This document shows positions 18,601 through 26,998 of a DNA stretch of 64,000 nucleotides, piece after piece. A model generated the notes under the pieces. That model searched no databases. It saw only the letters and a program-made list of their open reading frames with translations, and had not been told where the DNA came from. Made by a program: the position numbers and the translations under genes. Position 1 is the stretch's first letter. Each line of letters opens with the position of its first letter. The DNA is from Bradyrhizobium sp. SZCCT0231 (GTDB taxonomy: Bacteria; Pseudomonadota; Alphaproteobacteria; Rhizobiales; Xanthobacteraceae): positions 140,820 through 204,819 of the forward strand of contig NZ_JAFCKP010000011.1 of assembly GCF_018130245.1 (NCBI RefSeq). The letters run 5' to 3'.

Positions 18601-19253
18601 TGCGGCAGCTCGTCGAGCCGGCGCTGTCGGCGGGTCGCATTGCGGTGCCCTCGGCGCAGATCCCGTTCACGATCCGCGACGGCCGCCTGCGGGTCGGCGC
18701 AACGCCGCTGGAAGCGAAGAACGCCCGCGCCATCGTCTCCGGCGGCTACGACATTCCCGCCGACCAGGCCGACATCCGCGCCAGCCTGACGCCGATCATG
18801 ACGGGGCTCTCCGGTGCCCCGCCGGAGATCCAGCTGTTCGCGGCAGGCCCCCCCGACAGGCTGAGCCGCACCATCGACCTCGCGCCGCTGTCGTCATGGC
18901 TTGCGGTGCGCACGATCGATCGCGAGACGCGGCGGTTAGACGCCATCGAGCGCGGCGAGCCGCCGCCGGCAACGGCCGCGCTGCCGACGCTGGTGTCTCC
19001 GGATGCTGCGCCCGAGCAGGCGCCCGCCCATGTGCCGCTGCCGGGCCAGGATCCGCGCCGTGCGCCGTCAAAGCCGAAGGTTGCGCCGACGCCGAAGGCT
19101 CCGCAAGCAGCTCCGGCCGCGCCGAGCCCGCCGCTCGCAAGCCAGCAGGCCGCGCCGCTGCCGCCGCCGATCGAGGTGAAGCCCGCCCCGGGCCCGCCGC
19201 CTCCCAAGCCCAGGCCAAAGCCGCCGCTGGTGCTGACCCCGCAGAATCCGTAA
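15639..19253 (+). CDS. AsmA-like envelope protein
   Basis: A very large (1204-residue) protein of the AsmA family, anchored in the inner membrane by an N-terminal helix (LLGLAIAFIIALLAALIGPYY) with the rest in the periplasm. The opening IDWNQFRPQFEAEAGKIIGVPV and the C-terminal AsmA_2-like region (GNGTVTLESAEIAGLNPRAF) are diagnostic. Family members are linked to outer-membrane assembly and lipid transport between membranes. The last 110 or so residues are a proline/alanine/lysine-rich disordered tail. The GTG at 15639 is preferred because GGGGAG lies just upstream. It stands alone on its transcript, with a palindromic repeat after it. Confidence 0.88.
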   Translation: MQTTLLGLAIAFIIALLAALIGPYYIDWNQFRPQFEAEAGKIIGVPVRVAGELDARLLPAPTLRLRQVTFGGNNDLGRLRADKLDVEFSLGSLMRGEWRATELSVGGMAVDLGLDARGRVDLPSTASGTFNLASLAIERLNLTGRIALHDAASRSTLELSDIAFSGDVRSLAGSVRGDGSFTAGGVRYPFRVSSGPSADGSATRLHLNIDPGERAILADLEGVLAFDNRQPKFDGALTLAVPATKKAGEAGPTPWKLATRLKADPAGAKFDQIDASFGTEDAALKLGGVGDLRFGASPLLRAVLSARQVDADRLTARDDADPQRVLPALRAGLAAIPQVPIPAQIEFNADQIMLGGRPLQNIATELATDGRSWTFRRLELRAPGMTQLSLNGAAPGADSFSGRLSVESSDPDTLVAWLQGRSEINRRSTRPLRLAGDVTIAANHLAIDRLKADIEGGAVEGRIAFVQSGASKGSRIDAELRADRLDLDAAASFVRALAGPQGEWPEEAKLSLDIGRAISAGQELRPFAAKLAYSPASLSLEQLRFGQAGGVTTEASGSFDRTKATGKLALKSAGSSLRELTALIEPLAPAVRARLDALPSLSGATRLKLDLNLDKNAEHADRSNARIVLDLDAPQLKATATLVAQTPSAAIGGIDLDRLRNSDFTLDSKVSAPQAGALLALLGLDRVVAAGEGASQFEGRLSGAWRRPVQLNAKLSGGGLDADAQGSVELSEPKGSVNLRVRNVNLAPLLGTGTADKSMQGVSLSSRLTLSGNRLTFNDLDGSAAGSHLRGRLAVTLDQEKSVDGEVGLDSLDLAPALAIAIGAAGHESGEPLAAGLVSGWRGRIAFQALRGTLPGGIELRPFGGTIRSDGQSLALDALKGGVGGGEMSASLDARNGAGGLALNARIELGNVDAAALRYRDLALPKGRASVQMALTSQGRSVAALTGALAGNGTVTLESAEIAGLNPRAFEIAIRASDGGQVNDDNRLRQLVEPALSAGRIAVPSAQIPFTIRDGRLRVGATPLEAKNARAIVSGGYDIPADQADIRASLTPIMTGLSGAPPEIQLFAAGPPDRLSRTIDLAPLSSWLAVRTIDRETRRLDAIERGEPPPATAALPTLVSPDAAPEQAPAHVPLPGQDPRRAPSKPKVAPTPKAPQAAPAAPSPPLASQQAAPLPPPIEVKPAPGPPPPKPRPKPPLVLTPQNP

Positions 19254-19260
19254 AGGGCCC

Positions 19261-19346
19261 CGTCATGCCCGGGCTTGTCCCGGGCATCCACGTTCTTTCT
19301 CCTTCGTGGCAAGGCGTGGATGGCCGGGACAAGCCCGGCCATGACG
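19261..19346. repeat. Palindromic intergenic repeat
   Basis: Begins GTCATGCCCGGGCTTGTCCC and ends with the near-complement GGGACAAGCCCGGCCATGAC, so the RNA would fold into one long hairpin of about 86 bases. It belongs with the GTCAT...ATGAC repeats at 37651, 41761, 42911 and 47029. It lies seven bases after the asmA-like stop and could act as its terminator. Confidence 0.75.
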
Positions 19347-19434
19347 CCGGAGAGGCATCAGTGCTTCAAGCCTGTTCGGAGCGATCTCTGCCCCGCCTCT
19401 TAACCCATTCCCTCGCATTTGAATGAATTTTCGT

Positions 19435-19453
19435 CGGCAAAACTGATTTGCCG
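19435..19453 (+). terminator. Hairpin before the DUF2336 gene
   Basis: CGGCAAA and TTTGCCG arms around ACTGA, followed by GTTTTAC, resemble a weak intrinsic terminator. A second hairpin with CGTCTCGC/GCGAGACG arms at 19508-19533 lies between it and the next start at 19571 and may shape the DUF2336 leader. Confidence 0.35.
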
Positions 19454-19570
19454 GTTTTACTGAATTCTCGCGTTTCATCTCTAGCATCGGTTCCCAGAGG
19501 AATTTGGCGTCTCGCCGCGAGCGGCGCGAGACGGTTCGCCAAAGGGCTACCAAGAATTGGGGTGATCGAG

Positions 19571-20695
19571 ATGAACGGGGCGAAATCGCTTCTACAGGAT
19601 CTGGACGACGCGATCGCGCGCGGCACCGACGAAAGCAGGGCAAAGGCGTTGTGGCATGCGACCGATATTCTGATCACCGGCCGCTACAGCGACGACGAGA
19701 TCAGCATGTTCGGCGAGGTCATCGGCCGGCTCGCCGACGAGATCGAGGTTGCTGCGCGCGCGCAGCTCTCTGAGGTCATGTCGGCGTGCGATCACGCCCC
19801 GCTCAACGTGATCGAAAAGCTCGCCCTCGCCGATGAGATCGAGGTCGCAGGCCCGGTGCTGCGCAACTCCAATCGCATCGACGAGAAGATGCTGGTCGAG
19901 AGCGCCATGACCAAGGGCCAGGCGCATCTGCTCGCGATTTCCCAGCGCCAGTCGCTCGGCGAGGCCGTGACCGACGTGCTGGTCAAGCGCGGCAACCAGG
20001 AGGTCGTGACGTCGGTTGCGAAGAACGAGGGCGCGCGCTTCTCCGGATCGGGCCTGTTGCACATGGTCCGCCGCGCCGAGGGCGATTCGATTCTCGCTGA
20101 ACAGCTCGGCCTGCGCAAGGACGTGCCGCGCCACATCTTCCAGCAGCTCATTTCGAAGGCGTCGGAAGACGTCCGCCGCCGCCTCGAGACCGAGCGGCCC
20201 GAGATGATGGCGCAGATCCAGAGCTCGGTGACCGAGGTCACCGGCGATCTCCAGTCCAAGTTCGGCCCGTCCTCGCGCAGCTATTTCGTCGCCAAGCGCG
20301 TGGTCACGACGCAGTACCGGCAGGGCAACCTCAATCAGGACTCCATCTCGAACTATGCGCGCCAGCACCGTTTCGACGAGGTGCAGATCGGCCTGTCGCT
20401 GCTGTCGTCACTGCCTGTCGACGTGATCGAGCGCGCGCTGATGGACCGCAATCGCGAGATGATCCTGGTCTTGTGCAAGGCGCTCGACTTCTCCTGGGAC
20501 ACGACGATGTCGCTCCTGTTCCTCGGCGCCAAGGATCATCTGATCACGGCGCGCGAGCTCCAGGACAACGAGCGCGAGTACGGCCGGCTCAAGATCGCGA
20601 CCTCGCGCAGCATCTTGAAGTTCTACCAGTCGCGCAAGAATAGCGCGGGTGTCGAGACCGTTACGGGCCGTCAGCCCGAGCTCCAGGTCCACTAG
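19571..20695 (+). CDS. DUF2336 domain protein
   Basis: A 374-residue, all-helical protein of the DUF2336 family of alphaproteobacteria, built of HEAT-like helical repeats (FGEVIGRLADEIEVAARAQL, VTDVLVKRGNQEVVTSVAKN, HIFQQLISKASEDVRRRLET). No catalytic residues or membrane segments are visible. Some family members in Caulobacter-type bacteria are linked to signalling, but no function can be assigned here. The ATG at 19571 follows GGGGTGATCGAG. The small gene at 20743 follows on the same strand. Confidence 0.85.
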   Translation: MNGAKSLLQDLDDAIARGTDESRAKALWHATDILITGRYSDDEISMFGEVIGRLADEIEVAARAQLSEVMSACDHAPLNVIEKLALADEIEVAGPVLRNSNRIDEKMLVESAMTKGQAHLLAISQRQSLGEAVTDVLVKRGNQEVVTSVAKNEGARFSGSGLLHMVRRAEGDSILAEQLGLRKDVPRHIFQQLISKASEDVRRRLETERPEMMAQIQSSVTEVTGDLQSKFGPSSRSYFVAKRVVTTQYRQGNLNQDSISNYARQHRFDEVQIGLSLLSSLPVDVIERALMDRNREMILVLCKALDFSWDTTMSLLFLGAKDHLITARELQDNEREYGRLKIATSRSILKFYQSRKNSAGVETVTGRQPELQVH

Positions 20696-20742
20696 TCGGG
20701 TGCACTGAGCATCATCCCGGAATCCGAAGGGGAGTATTTTCA

Positions 20743-20985
20743 ATGTTGCCTCAATTCGGCACCGCCGTTCGCAAGAAGAATCTCAGCAATGCCGTCACCG
20801 CCGATCTCGGCGGTGGAGCACCGGACAAGGCGTCGGTGGACGCCGCCTGGCTCGTGCTCGAGGCCGCCAACGATCTCGGCGACCACGCCGCGATCGAAGC
20901 CTGTCGCCGCGTCATCGACGCGGAGCTGAACGGCACGGTCGCCGGCAGCTCGGATCTCGATCTCGTGCTGGGATATTTCAGGTAA
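20743..20985 (+). CDS. Small hypothetical protein
   Basis: An 80-residue acidic protein (DKASVDAAWLVLEAANDLGD, then HAAIEACRRVIDAELNGT) with two or three predicted helices. AAGGGGAG lies ten bases before the ATG. It is 47 bases downstream of the DUF2336 gene and may be co-transcribed. Not recognised as a characterised family. Confidence 0.7.
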   Translation: MLPQFGTAVRKKNLSNAVTADLGGGAPDKASVDAAWLVLEAANDLGDHAAIEACRRVIDAELNGTVAGSSDLDLVLGYFR

Positions 20986-21026
20986 GGCTCGTCCTTCGCG
21001 CTCGCAATGACGGACGGTTGTCTCGC

Positions 21027-21563
21027 TCACGGCCGGATGCGGTAGATCACGACGTCCTCGCCGCGACTTATCGTGCTCCGCTCGAGGAGATAGTTCGATT
21101 TCTCCAGCACGCGGCGCGATGCACCGTTCCCGACATACACAATGCCGATGAGGGACGGCAGCGCGAGCTGTGACAGCCCGATGTCCGTCAGCGCAGTCGC
21201 GATCTCGCTTGCAAATCCCTGGCCCCAGAATTCGCGTTGGAACGCGTAGGCAATCTCGATCTCGTCGGCATCGTCCACGAGAATGTGCCGGATGCCCGCC
21301 CGTCCGGCGAAGGCCCCGTCTTTCGTTCGCAGTGTCCAGAGTCCGAAGCCGTGCTGGTCCCAATGGGCCATGTTGGTCGCGAGATAGGCCCTCGTGACCT
21401 CGGGCGTCCGCACCCCGCCGAGATAGCGGGAGACCTCGGCATCGAGATGCAATGCAACGAGGTCGGCGAGGTGATCCTGGCTCAGTCGCTCGGCGGTCAG
21501 CCTGTCGGTGCTGAAGTGATCCGTGAAGACCGATCGCCGCTTCTGTGGCGTGTCGTCGTTCAT
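21027..21563 (-). CDS. GNAT family N-acetyltransferase (RimJ/RimL-like)
   Basis: A 178-residue acetyl-CoA dependent acetyltransferase. It starts its domain with FSTDRLTAERLSQDHLADLV, has the central strand DEIEIAYAFQREFWGQGFAS (the acetyl-CoA loop, a variant of QxxGxG/A) and the C-terminal GNGASRRVLEKSNY typical of the RimJ/RimL group. The acceptor may be a protein N-terminus or a small amine; it cannot be told. It converges with the small gene ending at 20985. Confidence 0.88.
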   Translation of the reverse strand: MNDDTPQKRRSVFTDHFSTDRLTAERLSQDHLADLVALHLDAEVSRYLGGVRTPEVTRAYLATNMAHWDQHGFGLWTLRTKDGAFAGRAGIRHILVDDADEIEIAYAFQREFWGQGFASEIATALTDIGLSQLALPSLIGIVYVGNGASRRVLEKSNYLLERSTISRGEDVVIYRIRP

Positions 21564-21589
21564 GCTGCTATCGCCGCGGGCTGATCATA

Positions 21590-21800
21590 CCATCATGCCA
21601 GTGTTTTGCCCGACGGCGCAACCGGCCATGGCTCGTAGATCGGATGGAGCGCAGCGTAATCCCGGGCGGTGGTGCTTTGGGCGAGAATCCCGGATTTCGC
21701 TGCGCTCCATCCGGGCCACGGACTCGCGCTCGCGTAACCCATTGATTTCACAACCCCCGTCTACTGTGCATGGGGTTGTTTTCGCAGTTTTTGTTTTGAG
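21590..21800. repeat. Composite intergenic repeat, one element inside another
   Basis: The outer element (from about ATGCCAGTGTTTTGCCCGAC to CTACTGTGCATGGGGTTGTT, 21596-21790) recurs inverted at 63607-63745, including an identical 25-base block. In this copy it is interrupted by a second palindromic element with perfect 16-base arms at 21641-21656 and 21698-21713 (CGGATGGAGCGCAGCG and its complement). It separates the GNAT gene from the feoB stop. Confidence 0.7.
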
Positions 21801-21805
21801 AAGGG

Positions 21806-23677
21806 CTAGCCCGCCCCGAGCGCCACCGCGACGTTGTACGTCACGAAACTCGCCGCATAGGCCAGCACCAGCATGTAGGTGAAGGTTACGCCCATCCAGG
21901 TCCAGCTCCCGGTCTCGCGCCGGATCACGGCGAGCGTCGAGGCGCATTGCGGGGCGAAGATGTACCAGGCCAGCATCGACAGGGCGGTTGCGAGCGACCA
22001 TTTCGTCGCCAGCACCTGGCCGATCTGCTCGGCCGCTTCCTTGCCGCCTTCGATCGCATAGACGGTGCCGAGGGCTGCGACCGCGACCTCGCGGGCCGCC
22101 ATGCCGGGGATCAGCGCGACCGCGATCTGCCAGTTGAAGCCGACCGGGGCGAGCAGCGGCTCGAGCGCCTTGCCGATGATCGCCGCCAGGCTGAAATCGA
22201 TCGCCGGCTCGGTCGCGCCCGCCGGCGGCTGCGGGAACGAGGCCAGGAACCAGATCAGCACCATCATCGAGAAGATCGTGGTGCCGGCGCGGTGCAGGAA
22301 CATCTTGGCCCGCGTATAGACCCCGATCGCGATCGACTTCAGCCGCGGCATCTTGTAGTCCGGCAGCTCCAGCATGAACGGCGCCGGCGCAAAGTCGCGC
22401 AGCATGAAGAACTTGATCAGGAACGAGACGGCAAGCGCGCTGACGATGCCGGTGGCGTAGAGGCCGAACATCACGAGGCCCTGGAGGTTGATGAAGCCCC
22501 AGACGTCCCTGGCCGGAATGAAGGCGGAGATGATCAGCGTGTAGACCGGAATGCGCGCCGAACAGGTCATCAGCGGCGCGATCAGGATCGTGGTCAGCCG
22601 GTCGCGCTTGTTGTCGATGACGCGCGTCGCCATGATGCCGGGAATGGCACAGGCAAAGCTCGACAGCAGCGGAATGAAAGCGCGGCCGTGCAGGCCGGCG
22701 CCGCCCATGATGCGGTCCATCAGGAACGCGGCGCGCGCCATGTAGCCGAAATCTTCAAGGAGCAGGATGAACAGGAAGATGATGATGATCTGCGGCAGGA
22801 ACACGATGACGCTGCCGACGCCCGAGATCACGCCGTTCTGAAGGAAACTCTGCAACAGGCCGGCGGGCAGGGTGTTGTGGACGAGCTCGCCCAGCGCGTC
22901 GAAGCCGGAGTTGAGCAGCTCCATCAGCGGCTGCGCCCAGGCGAACACCGCCTGGAACATCACGAACAGGATCAGCGCCAGCACGATGAGGCCGCCTACG
23001 GGGTGCAGCACGATCGCGTCGATCCGAGCCGTCCAGGTGTCGGGGCTCGCAGGCAGGCTGACGCAGTCGGCGATGATGCGGTCGGCCTCGCGCTGGGTGG
23101 CGCGCAATTCGCTGACGCTGAGCGCACGCCAGCTGTTCTTCTGAGGCCCAGCGGCGAGCTTGGCCGAGATCTCGTCGGTCAGTGCCAACAGATCGGCGGT
23201 GCCGCCCTTGCGCACCGCGATCGAGGTGACCACGGGCACGCCGAGCTCCTTGGCGAGCCGCTCCACGTCGACAGTGATGCCGCGGCGGTTCGCGATGTCG
23301 AACATGTTGAGGACGAGGATCATCGGCCGTCCGGTGCGCTTGAGCTCGAGCAGCAGGCGGATGGTCAGGCGCAGATTGGTGGAATCGGCGACGCACAGCA
23401 CGAGATCGGGCACCGTCTCGCCGGTGGCCTTGCCGAGCACGAAGTCGCGGGTGATCTCCTCGTCCGGGCTGCGGCCGCGCAGCGAATAGGTGCCGGGCAG
23501 GTCGACCACCGAGACCTGGCGTCCCACCGGGGTGACGAAGAAGCCTTCCTTGCGCTCGACGGTGACGCCGGGATAGTTCGCGACCTTCTGCCGGCTGCCG
23601 GTCAGGGCGTTGAACAGCGAGGTCTTGCCGCTGTTTGGCGTGCCGACCAGGGCGAGATGCAGCAGGGGTAGTTCCAT
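21806..23677 (-). CDS. feoB: Ferrous iron transporter FeoB
   Basis: A 623-residue inner-membrane Fe(II) importer. The N-terminal GTPase domain has GTPNSGKTSL (P-loop), DLPGTYSLRGRSPDE (switch II) and NMFD (G4). The C-terminal part (about 230-620) holds the Gate/core membrane helices, including FACAIPGIMATR and FAPQCASTLAVIRRETGSW. It is near the short end for FeoB but looks complete. The ATG at 23677 is chosen because 49 residues upstream in frame overlap feoA and look non-coding. It forms an operon with feoA, 49 bases upstream. Confidence 0.96.
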   Translation of the reverse strand: MELPLLHLALVGTPNSGKTSLFNALTGSRQKVANYPGVTVERKEGFFVTPVGRQVSVVDLPGTYSLRGRSPDEEITRDFVLGKATGETVPDLVLCVADSTNLRLTIRLLLELKRTGRPMILVLNMFDIANRRGITVDVERLAKELGVPVVTSIAVRKGGTADLLALTDEISAKLAAGPQKNSWRALSVSELRATQREADRIIADCVSLPASPDTWTARIDAIVLHPVGGLIVLALILFVMFQAVFAWAQPLMELLNSGFDALGELVHNTLPAGLLQSFLQNGVISGVGSVIVFLPQIIIIFLFILLLEDFGYMARAAFLMDRIMGGAGLHGRAFIPLLSSFACAIPGIMATRVIDNKRDRLTTILIAPLMTCSARIPVYTLIISAFIPARDVWGFINLQGLVMFGLYATGIVSALAVSFLIKFFMLRDFAPAPFMLELPDYKMPRLKSIAIGVYTRAKMFLHRAGTTIFSMMVLIWFLASFPQPPAGATEPAIDFSLAAIIGKALEPLLAPVGFNWQIAVALIPGMAAREVAVAALGTVYAIEGGKEAAEQIGQVLATKWSLATALSMLAWYIFAPQCASTLAVIRRETGSWTWMGVTFTYMLVLAYAASFVTYNVAVALGAG

Positions 23678-23726
23678 GTGATCAAGGGCCCGGCAAACGG
23701 CTTGTGATGAAGCGTCCCGTCGCAAT

Positions 23727-24002
23727 CTAGGCGACGATGATGGCCATGGCTTCGCGACGGCGGACCGCGATGGTGATGCTGTCGACCCGCACGGCGATCG
23801 GATCGCGCCCGACCAGCCCCTCATGCAAGATCTCGACCCGGGCGCCCTCGACGAAGCCGAGTTCGATCAGGCGGCTCTCGAGCTCGACGTCGGAGAGCGC
23901 CGAGCCCGCCCGGTTGGCGGCAAGGTGCTGGATGACGCCGGTAAAGCCACGCTGGGCCAGACCCAGCGGCATGTGCGAAGGCGTGTCGGTGGTGTCGGTC
24001 AT
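23727..24002 (-). CDS. feoA: Ferrous iron transport protein FeoA
   Basis: A 91-residue SH3-like partner of FeoB. Diagnostic residues are ESRLIELGFVEGARVEILHE and VRVDSITIAVRRREAMAIIV. It opens the feoAB operon. Start at 24002 (MTDTTDTPSH) is preferred; an ATG five codons upstream is possible. A symmetrical sequence at 24056-24084 lies upstream and could be the iron-responsive operator. Confidence 0.93.
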   Translation of the reverse strand: MTDTTDTPSHMPLGLAQRGFTGVIQHLAANRAGSALSDVELESRLIELGFVEGARVEILHEGLVGRDPIAVRVDSITIAVRRREAMAIIVA

Positions 24003-24055
24003 GCCCTGTATTTTCAACGCAGGGCATTGAGGTCAAGCGCACGCGCCCGCCGAAG

Positions 24056-24084
24056 GTGCACCTTAGAGTGATTTTAAAGTGCAC
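24056..24084 (-). promoter_or_regulatory. Candidate iron-responsive operator of feoAB
   Basis: A 29-base imperfect dyad bounded by GTGCAC on both sides. Read on the minus strand its core is TTTAAAATCACTCTAAG, which resembles the Irr-type iron control element remembered as TTTAGAA..ATTCTAA. It lies 54 bases upstream of the feoA start. Confidence 0.4.
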
Positions 24085-24117
24085 AGGCCGGGGCGCCGTC
24101 GAGGGCGTTCCCGACGG

Positions 24118-24369
24118 CTATTGGGCCGGGACCTTGTCCGGCTGGGCTGCCATGGCGCGGCTCTTGAAGTAGTCCAGGACGAAGAGACGGATCGCCGACG
24201 ACAGATTGCCCTGCTGGCGGTTGTTGTCGATCTCGCCGACCAGCTCGGACAACGTCATGTTGCGCAGGCCGGAGATTTCCTTCATGCCGTTCCAGAACGC
24301 CTCTTCCAGGCTGACGCTGGTCTTGTGACCGGCGACGACGATCGACCGTTTCACGACCGGCGACTTCAT
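24118..24369 (-). CDS. Ribbon-helix-helix domain protein
   Basis: An 83-residue protein of the RHH_4 group: VKRSIVVAGHKTSVSLEEAF forms the strand and first helix, and LRNMTLSELVGEIDNNRQQG the second helix and conserved tail, ending LSSAIRLFVLDYF. Such proteins usually bind DNA as dimers, but this subfamily's targets are unknown. Its ATG overlaps the stop of the DUF4169 gene by four bases. The pair stands downstream of fumC in many Rhizobiales. Confidence 0.85.
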   Translation of the reverse strand: MKSPVVKRSIVVAGHKTSVSLEEAFWNGMKEISGLRNMTLSELVGEIDNNRQQGNLSSAIRLFVLDYFKSRAMAAQPDKVPAQ

Positions 24370-24554
24370 GGCTGCTCCTCGCGATCGATCCGGTGCTGGT
24401 CCAGATGCTCCTTGGCCTGGTCCGCCCGCTTCTCCTCCGCCGACCGTTCCGCCTTCGTGCGACCGAACTTCGCCCGGTTGACGTCGGCCTGCTTCGCCGA
24501 GGCTTCCCGCTCGGCGCGCTTCCTGAAACGATTCAGGTTGATGACGTTCCCCAT
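24366..24554 (-). CDS. DUF4169 family protein
   Basis: A 62-residue, charged helical protein with the DUF4169 pattern: GNVINLNRFRKRAEREASAK, NRAKFGRTKAERSAEEKR and HLDQHRIDREEQ. Function unknown. It is translationally coupled to the downstream RHH gene (ATGA overlap) and follows fumC after a 277-base gap that probably holds its own promoter. Confidence 0.88.
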   Translation of the reverse strand: MGNVINLNRFRKRAEREASAKQADVNRAKFGRTKAERSAEEKRADQAKEHLDQHRIDREEQP

Positions 24555-24831
24555 GCCGCGTCTCCATCATCCGCTCCTCTTCAGGCAGGATGAAACATTC
24601 AGAAACAGGGTGCCGCATTGCGCCCTACAAGACTTGATCGCCATTCGCTCGTCCTCGTCAATCGGCCCCTTGGGCCATCAAACGATGAATTTCGCCCCGT
24701 CGAGGGCAGAAGAGCTGCGTAACACGCCGTCCCGCCGCAACATTGACGGTAATCAAATCCCGCCCTCAAAGCCGCATATTTTTGGGCGCCGAGCGTCCGT
24801 ATCATTACGGAGGACTATCGGAATTCGGAAT

Positions 24832-26259
24832 TTATCCCGGGCTGGTCATCTTCTCGGGGCGTACCAGCCGGTCGAACTCGTCGGCCGAGACGAAGCCGAG
24901 CCGCAGCGCCTCCTGCTTCAGCGTGGTGCCGTTGGCATGCGCCGTCTTGGCCACCTTGGCAGCGTTGTCATAGCCGATCTTCGGGGCCAGCGCCGTCACC
25001 AGCATCAGCGAGCGCTCCATCAGCTCCTTGATGCGCTTTTGGTCGGCGCGGATGCCGCTGACGCAATGTTCGGTGAAGGAGCGCGCGGCATCCGCCATCA
25101 GGCGGATCGAGTGCAGCATGTTGTAGGCCAGCACGGGCTTGTAGACGTTGAGCTCGAAATGGCCCTGGCTGCCGGCAACCGTGATCGCGGTGTGATTGCC
25201 GAACACCTGGCAGCACACCATGGTCATGGCCTCGCACTGCGTCGGGTTGACCTTGCCCGGCATGATCGAGGAGCCCGGCTCGTTCTCCGGCAGGATCAAT
25301 TCGCCCAGCCCCGAGCGGGGACCCGATCCTAGCAGGCGGATGTCGTTGGCGATCTTGAACAGGCCGGTCGCGACCGAATTGATGGCGCCGTGCGCGAGCA
25401 CATAGGCGTCGTTCGAGGCCAGTGCCTCGAATTTGTTGGCGGCGCTGGTGAAGGGGAGCTTCGTAATCCCGGCAACGTGCTTTGCGAACAGCTTGGCAAA
25501 GCGCGGCTTCGAGTTGAGGCCGGTGCCGACGGCGGTGCCGCCCTGCGCCAGCGGATAGAGGTCCTTCACCGCGATCTTGAGCCGGGCGATGCCGCTTTCG
25601 ACCTGCGCGGCATAGCCGGAAAATTCCTGACCCAACGTCAGCGGCGTCGCATCCTGGGTATGGGTGCGGCCGATCTTCACGATCTTCGAAAACTCCTTCT
25701 CCTTCTTGCGCAGCGCGCGCAGCAGTTCGCCGAGGGCAGGGACGAGATCGGCATTGATGCGGCTCGCCGCCGCGATGTGCATCGCGGTCGGGAACGAGTC
25801 GTTCGACGACTGGCTCATGTTGACGTGATCGTTGGGATGCACCGGCTTCTTGGCGCCGAGCTCGCCGCCGAGCAGCTCATTGGCGCGGTTGGCGATCACC
25901 TCGTTGAGGTTCATGTTGCTCTGCGTGCCCGAGCCGGTCTGCCACACGACAAGCGGGAAATGGTCGTCCAGTCTGCCCTCGATCACCTCGCGCGCGGCGC
26001 GGATGATGGCCTTGGCGCGGCGCTGGTCGAGCAGGCCGAGCTCGAGGTTGGACTGTGCGGCCGCCAGCTTGACGATGCCGAGCGCATGCACCAGCGCAAT
26101 CGGCATACGGTCGGTGCCGATGCGAAAGTTCTGCCGCGAGCGCTCGGTCTGGGCCCCCCAATAGCGGTCGGCTGGGACTTCGATGGGACCAAAGCTGTCG
26201 GTTTCGATGCGGGTCGCGGAGCGTGAGGGGCGGGTCGTCTTGGCGGTCGTCTTGGCCAT
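24832..26259 (-). CDS. fumC: Fumarate hydratase class II
   Basis: A 475-residue TCA-cycle enzyme converting fumarate to L-malate without an iron-sulfur cluster. It carries the superfamily signature [20 protein letters not shown], plus [37 protein letters not shown] and [20 protein letters not shown]. The chosen start gives [20 protein letters not shown]; upstream ATGs at 26271 and 26304 would add only short tails. It is followed by the DUF4169/RHH pair and preceded by sspB. Confidence 0.96.
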   Translation of the reverse strand: MAKTTAKTTRPSRSATRIETDSFGPIEVPADRYWGAQTERSRQNFRIGTDRMPIALVHALGIVKLAAAQSNLELGLLDQRRAKAIIRAAREVIEGRLDDHFPLVVWQTGSGTQSNMNLNEVIANRANELLGGELGAKKPVHPNDHVNMSQSSNDSFPTAMHIAAASRINADLVPALGELLRALRKKEKEFSKIVKIGRTHTQDATPLTLGQEFSGYAAQVESGIARLKIAVKDLYPLAQGGTAVGTGLNSKPRFAKLFAKHVAGITKLPFTSAANKFEALASNDAYVLAHGAINSVATGLFKIANDIRLLGSGPRSGLGELILPENEPGSSIMPGKVNPTQCEAMTMVCCQVFGNHTAITVAGSQGHFELNVYKPVLAYNMLHSIRLMADAARSFTEHCVSGIRADQKRIKELMERSLMLVTALAPKIGYDNAAKVAKTAHANGTTLKQEALRLGFVSADEFDRLVRPEKMTSPG

Positions 26260-26360
26260 GAGCACATCCATTCTGCCGCGCGAAACGCCGCACGGTCTTT
26301 TCATGTGCTTCTCTATATAGAGAGTTTGGCTGTGTGCGACGGGCTCGGGCCCAACCTAGA

Positions 26361-26879
26361 TCATTTCTTGCGGAAACGATCGAGCCGCACGACTTCGGCG
26401 CCGCCCTGGCTCGGTGGAGGCGGTTCGTCGGCAGCTTCTGCCTTTTCCGTGGCAGGGGCCGGGACCGATACGGCCGATGGCGCGGGCGCAGCCGGCAAGT
26501 TCTCGGGCGCGACCTCGGCGACGTCGGAGGTGTCGAACTGGAGGCCGAACTTCACGGACGGATCGAGGAAGCTCTTGATGGCGCCGAACGGCACCACCAG
26601 CCGCTCCGGAATGCCGCCGAAGGACAGGCCGACCTCGAAGCGGTCCTCGTGCACGGTCAGGTCCCAGAACTGGTGCTGCAGGATGATCGTCATTTCTTCC
26701 GGATATTGTGCCAGCAGCCGCGGCGACAGCTTCACGCCCTCGGCTTTCGACACGAAGGTGATGAAGAAATGGTGCTCGCCCGGCAGGCCATGGGCCGCGG
26801 CATCGGTCAGCACCTTCCGCAGCACGCCGCGCAGCGCATCGCGGGCCAGCACATCGTATCGGATATGATCGGTCGCCAT
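26361..26879 (-). CDS. sspB: ClpXP adaptor SspB (alphaproteobacterial type)
   Basis: A 172-residue adaptor that binds ssrA-tagged proteins and hands them to the ClpXP protease. The substrate-binding domain is residues about 1-125 (IRYDVLARDALRGVLRKVLT, FFITFVSKAEGVKLSPRL, QHQFWDLTV, VGLSFGGIPERLVVPFGAI). A proline/alanine-rich linker follows, and the end GAEVVRLDRFRKK is the ClpX-tethering tail. The ATG at 26879 gives the expected N-terminus. Its upstream neighbour is the tmRNA gene that makes the tag it recognises. Confidence 0.92.
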   Translation of the reverse strand: MATDHIRYDVLARDALRGVLRKVLTDAAAHGLPGEHHFFITFVSKAEGVKLSPRLLAQYPEEMTIILQHQFWDLTVHEDRFEVGLSFGGIPERLVVPFGAIKSFLDPSVKFGLQFDTSDVAEVAPENLPAAPAPSAVSVPAPATEKAEAADEPPPPSQGGAEVVRLDRFRKK

Positions 26880-26998
26880 GGTGGTCCTGTTGCATCCCCG
26901 AAGCCGGACCCTGCCGGCCCGACTCGCCAAGCCGCAATAGTACCGCGCCTGAGGGGTGAGCAGGAGTCCCCGCGGGGGAAGAAATCAAAGAGTGAAGT

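Noticed and set aside
21947-23671. 574-codon frame antisense to feoB
   Set aside because: The composition (runs of D, R, H, Q) is typical of shadow frames, and feoB is complete on the other strand.
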